From: Lota lota
Taxonomy: Eukaryota > Chordata > Actinopteri > Gadiformes > Lotidae
Reading direction: 5' to 3'
Assembly: GCA_026745465.1 (NCBI GenBank)
Contig: JACYXH010000712.1
Span: 59,432-123,431, forward strand
Length of the DNA stretch: 64,000 nucleotides
Below the pieces are notes generated by a model that saw only the letters and a program-made list of their open reading frames with translations, ran no database searches and was not told the DNA's origin. The position numbers were made by a program, and so were the translations under genes. Positions 12,709-24,256 of the stretch are shown piece by piece (within the stretch, counting starts at the first letter, position 1; each line of letters starts with the position of its first letter).

Positions 12709-12875
12709 CTGCGATGACGATGATGGGCCTGCGCAGGATGTTGCAGAGGATGAAGATGTGGATGTCTTCAAGGGAATCAAACTGGAGGCCGTTGCTACTG
12801 GAGACTGGGGATGCCATCTTCACAATTTTCTCCCACTCCTCCTCCCAGTTCTAGGAAATGGTCCAGTAATACATA

Positions 12876-12905
12876 AAAACACACACACACAGACACACAC
12901 ACAGT
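12876..12905. repeat. Short (CA)n
   Basis: CA run in the tnfaip3 intron next to the exon at 12709-12850. Confidence 0.9.
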
Positions 12906-13854
12906 TAGGTTTGATTATTTCAATATACATCATTTGAATTATATACCAATGCAAAGCATACGCACAATCCACCTCTAGATGAAAGGCTAAGTAGCTAAGT
13001 AGCTTATTTTTTTTAATAAAAAGCTGAAAGGTATTGCTGAAGGTGGAGGCTTTCCTCCGAGACGTAGAACCGTGGTGGTGTAGCGCAGCGGTCTGCGTGA
13101 ACTCTGAGAGTGCAGCAGCTCCGCCTGGAAGCGGGCCCTGAAGCTGCCCGTGTGTGTCCTTCAGGACCCCGTGGAGGGCCTTCCTCAGCACCAGGTCGGT
13201 GTCCTCCCCCAGCATGTACTGAGACGCAGCGTGGAGAAGGCAGTTCCCGTCCCCTAGAACACAGGCCGTGGGAACACACCGGGTTTTGTTATCCACAGTC
13301 GGAAGGCCTTATATATGCACGTGAACGGCGTGCACTTACACACCAAAGAGCACAAGCACAATAGGTGCATACTTAGAGGAACAAAAGCGTATTTCCAGGC
13401 CGTTCCTGGTTGTCAGGTAGACTATCTGGTGTCTATGACCCACACCGCCAAGACACACACACACACACACTGTGTAGTTAGACTACTTGCCACTTCCCCT
13501 TATATCTACCTAGAATACTTCTGTCTGGAGGCCATTCAATACTTCTCTGTATCATTTTGTGAAAAAGAAAATGCTTATCTGTTATCCCATGGTCTTTTTT
13601 TTGTTTTTATCACTTTTTGATAGTGAGTGAGGGTATCGGATGTGTTGTAACACGATCAATTAAAGGGAGATAAGTAAGTCCCTATTAGGTCGCTTACAAA
13701 ATCCGGAATAGTATTTATTCTTTCTGATGCAGTCCGGGCCTGTTATCGTTGTCAAACAGAACAGAATAAATAAGTATGTGTTTGTTGATCTGAAATACCC
13801 CGCTGCTGCAAAGCACACAGAGGAATTTCCCGGCTCAAGTACTGCCTTTAGTGT

Positions 13855-13856
<2 letters not shown>

Positions 13857-13906
<50 letters not shown>
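13857..13906. repeat. (TG)n microsatellite
   Basis: About 24 TG units in the large tnfaip3 intron. Around it, 13254-14864 shows no exon. Confidence 0.95.
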
Positions 13907-14864
13907 CCCCCTCTGGATCGCAAGTTAGGACTCATCAATGCTACTCAACTGGCCCGGACTTTCCACAGGGGCGGAGTTTGGGCCGGGGCGGAATGTGGTG
14001 TATTTTGCCATCAGAAGCAAATGGAACTGTTAATTAATGACCTTTGATAATAATAAGCTTGTCTTTCTTGTGTAACATGCATTCTCACAAGCAGATCATT
14101 AAAGTTCTCCATTACTTAGCAACAGTCCACACAATTGAAAGTGAAAACACAAAGACACAAAAACCAGTGTGTACCTGTCCTTGATTATTGCGGCTTGAAC
14201 TACTTCCAGTTTTTATTCTGCTGGTTCCTTTATATGATTAATAGAAATGCAACACTTCACATCGTATTAATCAGTACCTTTTAGCATCTTAGCAGGGGAA
14301 AAAATTTAATGAAAAGCCACATAAACAAATTAAGGAAGCATTGCAAATTGACTTAAAGGTACAATAGAAACTTTTCCTTTGGACTTTCAGCTATGTGACG
14401 ACTAAAAATAGGCTTAAGAATTCCATCAGTGGAATTGTTTTTGGAGGCTATGAAAGAACATTTGGGTACGCCCAAAAAAAGGTGAGTCAATATCTGCAAT
14501 CTCGTATGTGGGTTCGACTTACAATCCAGACCATTAAATAAATACATGAATAATAAATTAATGAATTAAACATATCTTCTTAAAGCTTCCAAAACCATAT
14601 GGTTTACGTTGCTCACACAAAACCCTACATGCTTCCTGAATGGTCATCTCAGAGTTGGCGACTAGGCATAAATGGCCTTGGCCCAGCAATCTAACTATAA
14701 ATATAGGCTTCAACAATGGAGGCTTGGGTCATCTATTTTAGAAGTTATAGTGGTATGCAATATAAAGGATCCCCATTGTATCCCAATGCTTTCCAACAGG
14801 AACTGTGTCACATGTCTTAAGAACACACCCAACCCTTTGTCTGTGGAGGGGAGTCTCCAAGTCT

Positions 14865-14930
14865 AAAAACAACACTCTAAAATGAAGCCAAAGGAATCTT
14901 TCTCTGGCTTCATTTTAGAGTGTTGTTTTT
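14865..14930. other. Perfect 26-bp inverted repeat (hairpin)
   Basis: Left arm 14865-14890 starts AAAAACAACACTCTAAAATG; right arm 14905-14930 is its exact reverse complement; the loop AAGGAATCTTTCTC is 14 nt. A transcript from either strand could form a 26-bp perfect stem. It sits in the tnfaip3 intron. Could be a small MITE, a template-switch product or a hairpin RNA; no target-site duplication was evident. Confidence 0.85.
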
Positions 14931-16550
14931 TTGCCTCGCTGTCGTTGTTACATACACTGACTGCAGTGTTGAGTTGTCCAAAAGACAAATACACATTTGC
15001 ATGAACGGATAACGTATTAAAGCAGACCTGATTCTATAAGTATCCCGTTGACACTGCAATCACTGGATTATCTGATTATCTGTATTCAAATACATAACAT
15101 AAGGGTAGAATTATAAGACTTACATAACAAATACATGTATTTCTATGTTTCCTATCTTTTTATATATATTATTTTCTAAAGACTTTGAGAAATTGCAGGT
15201 CGTTTCTCATGCAGTTTCTCCAGCAGACCGATTTACAGTGTTAGAATTTAACACAAATATAATCAGCAAAAGAGAGGGCATTAACCTGGAAAAGATTTAG
15301 ATGTTTAGTTGAGTCATTACGGGGATCCAGCGTAGGCGAACGCGTATGTGCGTGCATGGTTCAGACTCAGTGTTGTCTCTGCTTATAGTCTAACATCAGT
15401 GTGAAGATAATAAACATTTCCAACTAGCAGACATGACAGACATGATGCGCTACCTGGGAAATACCCGTTGAACACTCAGGAAGGTTGCCTAGTTCACACA
15501 CTGCAAGCAAAAGTGGCCCAAAAATATTTTTGCTCATACTGTATGTGACTCATTAACGATTGTTTCATAACAGTGTGAACAGCACGGATCCCATGGAATC
15601 GGATCTTTTCAATTCTGATTGGGGCCAATTACATATGTGGTCCTAAATCGGATACCGACCTGATGTTTTGCAATGAGACCTCAGTCTGAACAGTCATATC
15701 GGAATTCATGCAACTTTTACTCACTCTAGATCGATATACGTCACAATTCTGGGCTGCAGAGAGACACTCTGTGAATACAAAGATGGGACACAGCTGCAAT
15801 GGAGGTTATCAGTGGAGGGACAAATATTATTTAATAGTAGCAATATTGGATGTGTTTATTAATTATGTTTTTTCATTTTCTGGCAATCAGTCAGCCACAA
15901 TTGAGCCTGTGATTTTCTCTTGAATGGCGCTAGTTATATAGTGCAATTTCATCATAACTTGCAAACTGTTCAACCCACCTTATTTGTACTCTCATACTAT
16001 GGAAGCCGTGTGTCTTCGATAACGTTTTGGCTACATTGAAGATCTGCTGTAACAAGAGTGGAACTCGGGCCGATGGATCCGAAAGCAACCGACGTTTACG
16101 CAGCAATCCTACGTGATATAGTCGTTTTGCTTTTTTGCCTTATCAAAAAAAGCATTTGTTTTCACAAATTGAACCGCTTTAGAAATGAAAAGGAAAAAAC
16201 GATAAGTTTTAATAAGATTCTGCAGCAGTGGTCTCCGCCGATTCAGACAGGAAATAGATAGGCACTATGAATTTCCTTTTATTTACTGGTAACTGCGGTG
16301 TTACCAGTAACAAATGAACAGACGAACAGACACCTGTTTGAGAATGTCCACACTGTCTCAACACCACTGAACATCAACTTACAAACTAAACCGTAAACGC
16401 TGGCTTCAGTTGCCTCCATGATTACTTCCGTGCATGCGGGTTGGTTCGGACTGTGACCTGTTCTCAATGGATTCTGATATTGGCTACATTAAAAATATAT
16501 ATTGCACAGCCAAACCAAAAAGTCAGATCTGAGTAATAAATCAGAATAGA
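14931..16550. other. Intronic sequence, nothing recognised
   Basis: AT-rich stretch inside the long tnfaip3 intron. No exon, RNA gene or element end found by eye. Confidence 0.5.
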
Positions 16551-16712
16551 GCACTTAGGCTCTCTTTGTGATCTGAGACTCAGATGCTCCAATAGAGCAC
16601 TGAGGCTCAGTGTGATCTGAGACTCAAATGCTCCAATAGAGCACTGAGGCTCTCATTGTGATCTGAGACTCAGATGCTCCAATAGAGCACTGAGGCTCAG
16701 TGTGATCTGAGA
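16551..16712. repeat. Tandem repeat, about 47-51 bp unit
   Basis: Four copies built around GTGATCTGAGACTCAGATGC and TCCAATAGAGCACTGAGGCT, alternating two length variants. Confidence 0.9.
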
Positions 16713-16806
16713 CTATGAGGATGGATGGACGATCACCCAAATGACCACAGCAGCCTCCTTCCTGCTTTGTTTCTGTCCCACTTCCTCTCTGTATGTACAG
16801 TATCTA

Positions 16807-17011
16807 CGTGTGTGTGTGTGTGTGTGTGTGTCATCTGTCCTCTGCTCAAAGTCATGACTGGGCCCTTTCAGACTTTTAGACATCATACTTTAAACCCTGT
16901 CCCATATTTATTTCAGGAAATTACATCCAGGGTGCTTGCAGTAAATCTAGGAATCAGTTATCAGACAGTGGTCTTTCTGAAGTACAAATAACAGTGTGTG
17001 TGTGGTGTGTG

Positions 17012-17046
<35 letters not shown>
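16807..17046. repeat. Two (TG)n tracts
   Basis: TG runs at 16809-16832 and 16993-17044 flank unremarkable intronic sequence. Confidence 0.93.
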
Positions 17047-17047
<1 letters not shown>

Positions 17048-17172
17048 ATCACTTCAGAATCCCCTTTCACATTAAGTTTTCCAATCCAAGCAGAATCACC
17101 CAGCATACACCTGAATTGTTGTGGAGGGGGTACTAACAATTAATAACAAAGTGGTAATTAAATGAAGCCAAG

Positions 17173-18995
17173 CAGGTGTGGGCAGATTTTGACTCGCGGG
17201 CCACAATGGTTTCTAAAATTTGACAGAGGGGCCGGGCCAGAATAGGATAAACGGTGTGTTGTGTGAACTAATATAAATTAAATGTAAAAACCATTACATG
17301 AAAAGATTTTGGCCTTTAAAACAGCAAAACACCATTGTGCTTAGTTATTGTAAAAATTGTTTTACAAATTTATTAATTTAATACGTAGTAATAAACTCAT
17401 TCAGTTTCAGTGGGAACAGTGTTGTTAGTCTCCTTTTTTGCAAGTGCATCAATGTCTGGCGTTATATTTGCTGTGGCAATTCTCAGATAGATCCGAGGTG
17501 TTGGGTCAGTTAACTTGGATCTGTGACGGGCTTTGTTGATTTCAGACGCTGAATGTCTGTTCACACACATAGGTGAGCCAAACAACGTCAGCATCTTCTG
17601 TGCCATCCTCCGGAGGTTTGAAAACGTGGCTTCGTTAAGTGAAGCATAAAAGTCGTTCAGTTTAAGAGAGTTGAACTTCTCCTTCAATACAGAGTCAGAC
17701 TGAAGATCTATCAGTTCCAACTGCAGCTCCTGTGGTGCTGTTTCAGGGTCTTGTGACAGGGACAGGACACCAGCTGAATGACTTTTCAATTTTTTTCAAA
17801 GTCACAGAAATGACGGCAGAATTCTCCGTGCAGGTCGTCCAGTGATTTGCTGTATTTCTGCGCGTTTCGGGTCGCCTCTTTCTGCATGGCTAGTGTGGGG
17901 AATGAGTGAAAGATTTGTTTGAAATTTGTCTGGAGAAAAGAGTCAGCTTGGATTTGAAGGCCCTAACATTTGTGTACATTCGCGCACAAATTGATCTTTA
18001 GTAGCTTGGTGTTCAGCTCATTCATGTGCGAAAGTATGTCCACAGAACGCAAAGTCACAAAGCCAGTTCTTGTCACTTAGCTCGGGAAATTCGTCATCTC
18101 CCCATTAACTCCAAAAAATGCAGTGATCTCCTCCTTCAGCTCCCACACTCTTTGAAAGACTTTGCCCAAACTTAGCCAGCGCACACGAGAGTGGAAAGTA
18201 AGTCCTGGTGTCCGCATCGGTTTCTTCCAGGAACGCAATAAACTGACGATGCTGAAGTCCCCTTGCTCGTATAAAGTTAACAAGTTTTACGACTGGATTC
18301 ACGACATGATTTAGCTGCAATATAGACTTACACAGAACTTCCTGATGAATTGCAGTGAAGGAAAATAACACTGATGAATTTCCTTTTATTTTCCTGCAGT
18401 CTTTTTAGCAGTCCAACGTTTTTCCCAGTTAAATGGCGATCCATCCGTGAGAAATTGGCAAGTTTACTCCAAGGTAGCTTCATTCTCTCGATGACAGCAG
18501 ACACCTGGTTATTGTCCTCTCCCCTGTTTTCCTTTCATGGACTCCATGGTCAAAAATTCCTCTGTGATCTCAAAATGGTCGCTAATTCCCTCGGAGAAAA
18601 ATTAGGAGCTGAGCAGTGTCTTTTAAGTCGTTACTTTCATCAGTCAGAATAAAACTTCAAGGACTCGCCTTTTTTGATCTGAGCTATATCTTCCAATATC
18701 AATTCCACTGGCGAGTCACAGTTCTGTGCGTGATAAACTGATCAAATGCCTTTGCTCTCCACACAAGAGACTTGCTGTCTCAACCATGCATTCTGAGAAA
18801 ATTCGCCTTCGGAGAAAGGCTTACTGCCTTTGCTAATTTGAATGCCAGCAAAAAACGTGCCTTACTTGACTCTTGTCGCAGTTTGTCTGTGAAAAAGGTT
18901 TTGTGTGTGTGTTGTTGTCACTCTTTATTGAACACTCGGCACTCACTGTCTACTTTTTCTTTTCTTCGGTTCGCTCATTTTAACAGGGGCTGAAA
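17173..18995 (-). mobile_element. Degenerate hAT transposon (GTF2IRD2-type)
   Basis: Minus-strand pieces in order resemble hAT transposases of the GTF2IRD2/ZBED5 group: SDESNDLKDTAQLLIFLRGI and FEITEEFLTMESMKG (about 18510-18655), VNFIRARGLQHRQFIAFLEE (about 18230-18300), then the C-terminal part with MLTLFGSPMCVNRHSA and INKARHRSKLTDP (17397-17650). Frames are interrupted many times. The left end has GTGTGGGCAGATTTTGACTC followed by GCGGGCC, like terminal repeats of this group. It lies in the tnfaip3 intron and is inactive. The intact hAT at 57.6 kb belongs to the same broad group but is not the same copy. Confidence 0.85.
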
Positions 18996-19056
18996 GTACA
19001 AGCGACAAAATGAAGTAGAGAGTAACCGTCTTGCATCACACTCAGGGTCAATGTCT

Positions 19057-19057
<1 letters not shown>

Positions 19058-19098
<41 letters not shown>
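19058..19098. repeat. (TG)n microsatellite
   Basis: About 19 TG units. The following 19100-20574 is AT-rich tnfaip3 intron with no recognised exon. Confidence 0.93.
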
Positions 19099-19102
<4 letters not shown>

Positions 19103-20881
19103 TCTTTGTAATAAAATTTAATTTAATAATATAACGTGGACGAGTTCCAGGGCCGGATTAAAAAGCCAAAGTGGTATAGGTAATTAAAGTCTGACCTAAA
19201 GCCTTTTCCCTCAAATGAATGTAAAACTAAATCGCGGCTCCAGCCTATGCCAATGTTCACTACTATATAAGGAGCAATACAAATATGTAAAATGGCTATT
19301 GTACGCTGCACCTTGTAGGCTAATGACTACAGAGTATATATCAAATACTTTAACATCTTAAAGAACACAAACGTTATTTAACTAAATTAAATGATAAAAA
19401 CGGTTTACAGGCTTTTTTCATTAATCAAACAAGAGAGTAAGCATTTACATGGTGAATCATCTTCATCGCTATCCTATTGAAATGTGTGTCAAAGGCAACC
19501 GTGTGAACAAATGGAATATTTATTTGTCCAATTAAAAAACATAATCTAGATATCATCAAATAACACCTTCTATACCTCAGGGAACCTAAAATAATAGTAG
19601 TTCAAAGTAGTTAAAACTAGACCAGCAGTGGCCGCGTAAATACAACTGAATTAACTATTTAAAGAAATATAGAATTATTAAGAAAATAAATCATCAATAG
19701 AGTGTCACTAAGGTCATCAAACAAAGACAAACGAGACAGACCGAAAGAACGGCTGTGATGATTTCAACAAACCAGCACTTCCGGTAAAGAACAACAAACA
19801 ACGAGTGGACGTATTCCCGTCCCTCACACTGTGACAAAATGAAGGCAGTGGATGAACCCCCGTGGAAAAGGCGTCCAAACATCTGTAAATGACAAGTAAA
19901 CAAGAGTGCCACCACCACAATCTACCAAAAATAAAAAGATAACCCAAAAATGATGATTTGGCAGCCAGGCCTGCCCGACATCTCTAAATTGTTATAGTAA
20001 ACGTTAAAAACTCAGTTTTCTGTCATTTAAAGTAATGCGAGTGGTGAGTCACAGCATCTAAACTCTGTCCCCGACATCGCAGAAGTGTTCTCAAAATGAA
20101 AACGAAAACCGAAAACACTTGAGAAAATACACTTACTACAGACAAATGCTTCATCTACTCATAACTTCCCTCAGGGGTTGTTCCCGGAGCCACATTTAAA
20201 ACAATAGTTTTGGGGTGAAGGAGTTCAACTCTATGCTTCAACAAGTGAAGGAGAATTTACATGGAGATCAAAGTGACACACGTTCCACCAGATGGTGAGA
20301 CTAACCGTAAAGTATATCCACCTTTATCGAATGTGAGGGATGGATATCAGTCCACATAACAGGCTCAAAAAGGATATTGCATCTGAGAATATTTCAGTTT
20401 GTGTTTTCATTATCTGCTTTGTACTACCGTGTGTGGTGTTTCTGACAGACATGGACACAGGCTTAGTCAAGCCGGGATTCATTTGTACAGTGACAGCCAT
20501 GCTCCTTGATGCTTAGGAACTATAGAATCAGTCAAACAAAAAACAGAAGTGCCTGATGACACAACCCTTCTTACCGTTGGTCCGCAGGGGCACCATCTTC
20601 TTGACCTCCCGGCACCAGTTGAGCTTCTTCTCCTGCTCCAGGGACACCTGCATGGCCCGGTCCAAGATGGCGGCCTGCACGACCTCGCGGAAGGCCTGTG
20701 GGAAGTGGTTCATGGCAATCATCTCCAGCGTGTAGCGGTGCATGCCGCGCAGGTGGTGCATGAGACCCCCGCTGGCGCCAGGCTTCACCACATCGTTGGG
20801 GACACACTGGCGGATCTTCACCGCCTTCAGCAGGTTGGAGACGAAGAGGAACTTTGGGAGGAAGTTCTGGCCTTGCGACAT

Positions 20882-22310
20882 GGCGAGCAAGCGGAGGACA
20901 GGATGGGAGGAGCGTGAGGAGAACGGGAACGGGAGCTGAGAACGCCAGCCACCGCCAACCTATTGACAATGTGGGAGCCTGAACAAGGAGGGTATGGAGT
21001 AAGGACTGTGTAATAAACAACTGATGAGACCATATTAAACATATGAACTGATTAATATCGCCTTTGTAAATTCAACTTGAATCCTTATTATTGCAGTAGA
21101 GTTTTGCTTTCTTTGCGTTGATATCCACTATTGCTTATGTTTACTGTAATATTTAGTGTTTGTAAATAAATCCATTCCACAGTGATGTATTAAGCCAATG
21201 TTAAGGACTTTATTACAATCCTGTAACACTCTTCACTTAACAGATCCTACAAAGCATTCAAACCATTGCCTGGTGGCTTTAAGATGCGACGTGAAGTCCA
21301 GGCAGCCATACAATAATACCTTTAAAGCCCACCTCACTTACTACTCTCATCTGTTTTACGGGTAACAGATTGGGGCCGAATTGCAGGCCAAACAGAATCA
21401 CCATATGTGAATTTAAGAATAGAATTGACGTCCATGCGACGTGGAAAGTAAGTGCAGTGGGTATTTTTTTTAAACCCCTGACTAACTTAAAGAACACCAT
21501 ATCCACTTTACATCAGCCTACGGCTGGAGACAACAGGCAGACGTGGTAGTCACCCTGTGACGGTCCGTGGCTTGCAGATGCGTCTTTCCCGAAGAGCAGC
21601 AGGTGCAGAGGGATCTAATTGGCCGCGGGAATGTGTGTCAGTAACCACAGTACAGACAGCCGCAAGCGATCGCTATTTCTGCCTTGAAATCACCGGCGGA
21701 GACGAGTGTCAAGGCGGCGAACGCTGCGGCTTAGCCTGACCCCGGCTACACAAAAGCACAATAAACAGGAGACTTTGCTGACGTTGGAGCCTTACGTAAT
21801 TCCCGGTGACAACTACCTTTCAAGACAACGTAGCATTTAAATAGATCTTCCGCCGTGGGACATTGACGCCTGCTTCGACCGTCTTCGTAAACAATGGCTG
21901 TCAAAGAAAGCTCACTGTCGTGCGCCAGCCTCCAGCTTTCCCCCACCATGTCCCCCATATATGTACGACCGTTCACTTGGGAAAGGCCTGAAACCCGATC
22001 ATCCCAGTGAGTCGGACATTCGTGTTAAACATGCCAAAGAGCCGCTGGAGAGGGCCAGGGACGGTGTCTTACCTGCGTAAAGGGTCTGGGTAATAACAAA
22101 GCCTTCCCGGACGCTCAGGCTAGTAGTCCTCCTTCAGCCACTTCACTCAGCCCCACCGCAGCGGTCCTCGGCGCCATTCAACCGTTTCTTCTTCCCCTTC
22201 ACTATCCACCTAGACCGGTGGCTTCGCAGTCCGCCGAGTCTGTCACAAATAATTCATGGGCGCACGCTGAACTAGTTAAATGTTACAACAACAAAAAACA
22301 AAACCAGTAC
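20882..22310 (-). promoter_or_regulatory. tnfaip3: tnfaip3 5' UTR exons, first intron and promoter-proximal region
   Basis: The coding exon appears to begin with 5' UTR after a TTCTCAG acceptor at about 20936. A donor GTAAGA (plus-strand TCTTAC, 22067-22072) marks the end of a likely non-coding first exon beginning somewhere in 22073-22310, in GC-richer sequence just below the two NF-kB motifs. Transcription start cannot be fixed by eye. Confidence 0.5.
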
Positions 22311-22316
22311 AGGGAA

Positions 22317-22341
22317 GGGGATTTCCACAGAGGGACTTTCC
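22317..22341. promoter_or_regulatory. Tandem NF-kB sites of tnfaip3 promoter
   Basis: GGGGATTTCC (22317-22326) and GGGACTTTCC (22332-22341) both fit GGGRNNYYCC exactly and are separated by 5 bp. They lie about 240 bp upstream of the first donor of tnfaip3. The human TNFAIP3 promoter is known to carry two neighbouring kB elements close to its start site, used for feedback induction by NF-kB, so position and pairing both fit. Confidence 0.75.
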
Positions 22342-22393
22342 ACCCACCCATTTCCCTCTCAACCCGGGAGGCAGTAACAGCTCCCCGCCACCA

Positions 22394-22412
22394 GGGGGGG
22401 GGGGGGGGGGGG
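22394..22412. repeat. Poly-G run
   Basis: 19 consecutive G, about 50 bp upstream of the kB pair. Confidence 0.95.
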
Positions 22413-24100
22413 TCTCTTATCGGTCGGACTCGATGCTGAACAGCACATCCTCACCGTCTAGACCCACCTACTGTGGGCACAAAGGAGCGTCACTGGGATC
22501 CACAGACAGCTCGCGTCATGCTCAATCTATGTTGAACGTACACGAGTAAACCAAATCAATTGGGAAACAAACGAGCGTTGGGCATTAGAGTTGGGCATTG
22601 CCACTGACCGGGCGAATTGAGACTATGACGAGCAATTGGATAACTAAACGATTCATGGTGTCAGGTAGATTATAGATTAATGGCTTAATCATCTTAAATC
22701 TGTTTACTCTGTTTTCTCTCAGTCTGGATTGATCAGATACCCAATCTCAACACACGTTGGTGAAGGGGTATATCTTATATGTTAAAGAGTGTTACAAAAA
22801 TAAGCCCTTACATAAGAGAGTTCAAACATATCCATATTAAAAACCAATTCCCTAGCAATTGGCATGCTGGATGGATAGATCACACAAACATTCAAAGCTA
22901 CAACTTTTACAATTAGAAAGCCCTCTATTCTTCATTCCTTAATGTCTACTTGACACTTGAAACATGTTTCATAGCTCATACATCAGGTTCAGTCAGCTGT
23001 GGTTGTCAGCCTATTAAAAACGATGGGGCCATGTATGCTCACTACTGGAAATATAGCTACACAGAATTTTAAACAGAATAGACAGCAGACGAGTGGACGG
23101 TTCAGTTCAGTTAGGAAGGGTAATTGTAGTAATCTGATGATCAATTCCTATTATTTGTATAGGCATGCGTTTTACATTTAAACAAGATGTGAAAGCTGGC
23201 AAATGTGTTGCTGTCCTAGCCTTGTGGCATGTTGTCCTTTTACATTGGTACTTGAGGAAGTTCGAAATGAGCAAAGAGTGGAATCATCAATTTAATACAG
23301 ATAACATTTAACACTGTGAGTAGTATATAGGTACTGTTGTTAAAAAGGAAGGACAATGTTAAACTTGGAAACCCGGTATAAGAAGCAAAAATGCAAGTCA
23401 AACTATTAATACGGTATATGAGTTTTATTCTAATTCTAATACAGGGTACAAAAATGTCAAATCCCGATACTCGGTACAATCTCTACAGCGCGCTGTATTT
23501 CTTGTCGTTGAGTCCACGTCTTAAGGATGTGCACCCGCGAGAGAACACCGGAGAAGCACACGGTGATGTCTGCGACCGTTGGATATATCTCCAGGGCAGC
23601 GCCCTGCTGAGGAATGTGTCCATCTCGTCGGCTGGGGGTATTCTTCGGGAGGGGGAATGTCTTTGGGTTAGAAGGGCCCTTTGCCATTGGGGGAGTCCAA
23701 CAGCAGATTCGGCCGCATACCATAGAATGTTTAGATAAGGCTGTGTTTTATTGGGTGTCGTTCGTTTCAGCTGAGCTATCAGGTTACATTTTGGGAGAAC
23801 TATCAACTTTACATGTTTTTTCTACAACAGTACCACCCGTTAGAGACATATTCCCCAGATCCACTTCCTTCCGTTAAGCGGAACTACCAGTTAGACCTAT
23901 CCGGAAGTGGGTTCTGTTTCCTGTCTATCATAATGAACATCCGCTATCATCAATAAGTGTATTCCTGTACTATAAAGTGTACATCCACTTTGTTCATAAA
24001 GGCATGAGGGCAGGATGGGGCCTGATGGGGGCCAAGGGTGGGGGGGCTGGTCAAGGGTGAAACAACCTCTCTCTTCAAAAAGGGCCGGAAGGCCTGAGGG
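22413..24100. other. Intergenic, no gene seen
   Basis: Divides tnfaip3 (minus) from the plus-strand ORF at 24.3 kb. Open frames around 23390-23880 have no recognisable motif. Confidence 0.5.
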
Positions 24101-24103
24101 GCC

Positions 24104-24158
<55 letters not shown>
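24104..24158. repeat. (TG)n microsatellite
   Basis: About 26 TG units 100 bp upstream of the 252-aa ORF. Confidence 0.95.
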
Positions 24159-24159
<1 letters not shown>

Positions 24160-24256
24160 CATCCGGGGATGGGGGCATTTTTAAAAAGTGGGTGTGTGTC
24201 TGCTAGGCTATTATTGCATTTAACATCCTTTGCGGCTATACACATCTTTTCTCATC

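Larger units (their letters stand above)
11427..20881 (-). pseudogene. tnfaip3: tnfaip3 (A20), damaged copy
   Basis: A20 is a cytoplasmic ubiquitin-editing brake on NF-kB signalling: N-terminal OTU deubiquitinase plus seven A20 zinc fingers. Exons seen: 20575-20881 (start MSQGQNF; KAVKIRQ; MHRYTLEM; KKLNWCREVKKMVPLRTN), 13071-13253 ([16 protein letters not shown] with the catalytic Cys; [10 protein letters not shown]), 12709-12850 ([29 protein letters not shown]), 12230 to about 12450 (CQFFGTPEKLGFCTICY finger), 11857-12062 (CLGPCCG, YCNKCY finger) and 11427-11726 (CRRSGC finger; final CRTQGCDHYANQEKQGYCNEC finger; stop). Exon 13071-13253 lacks two single bases, putting the reading out of frame; adding them back in length would make exon phases agree. 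The exons for the rest of OTU (with the catalytic His) and fingers 1-4 are absent from the 260 bp where they belong. Pseudogene or assembly damage. Confidence 0.85.

Noticed and set aside
16058-16261. 67-codon ORF MELGPMDPKATDVYAAILR
   Set aside because: Short, no recognisable motif, inside the tnfaip3 intron; open by chance is likely.
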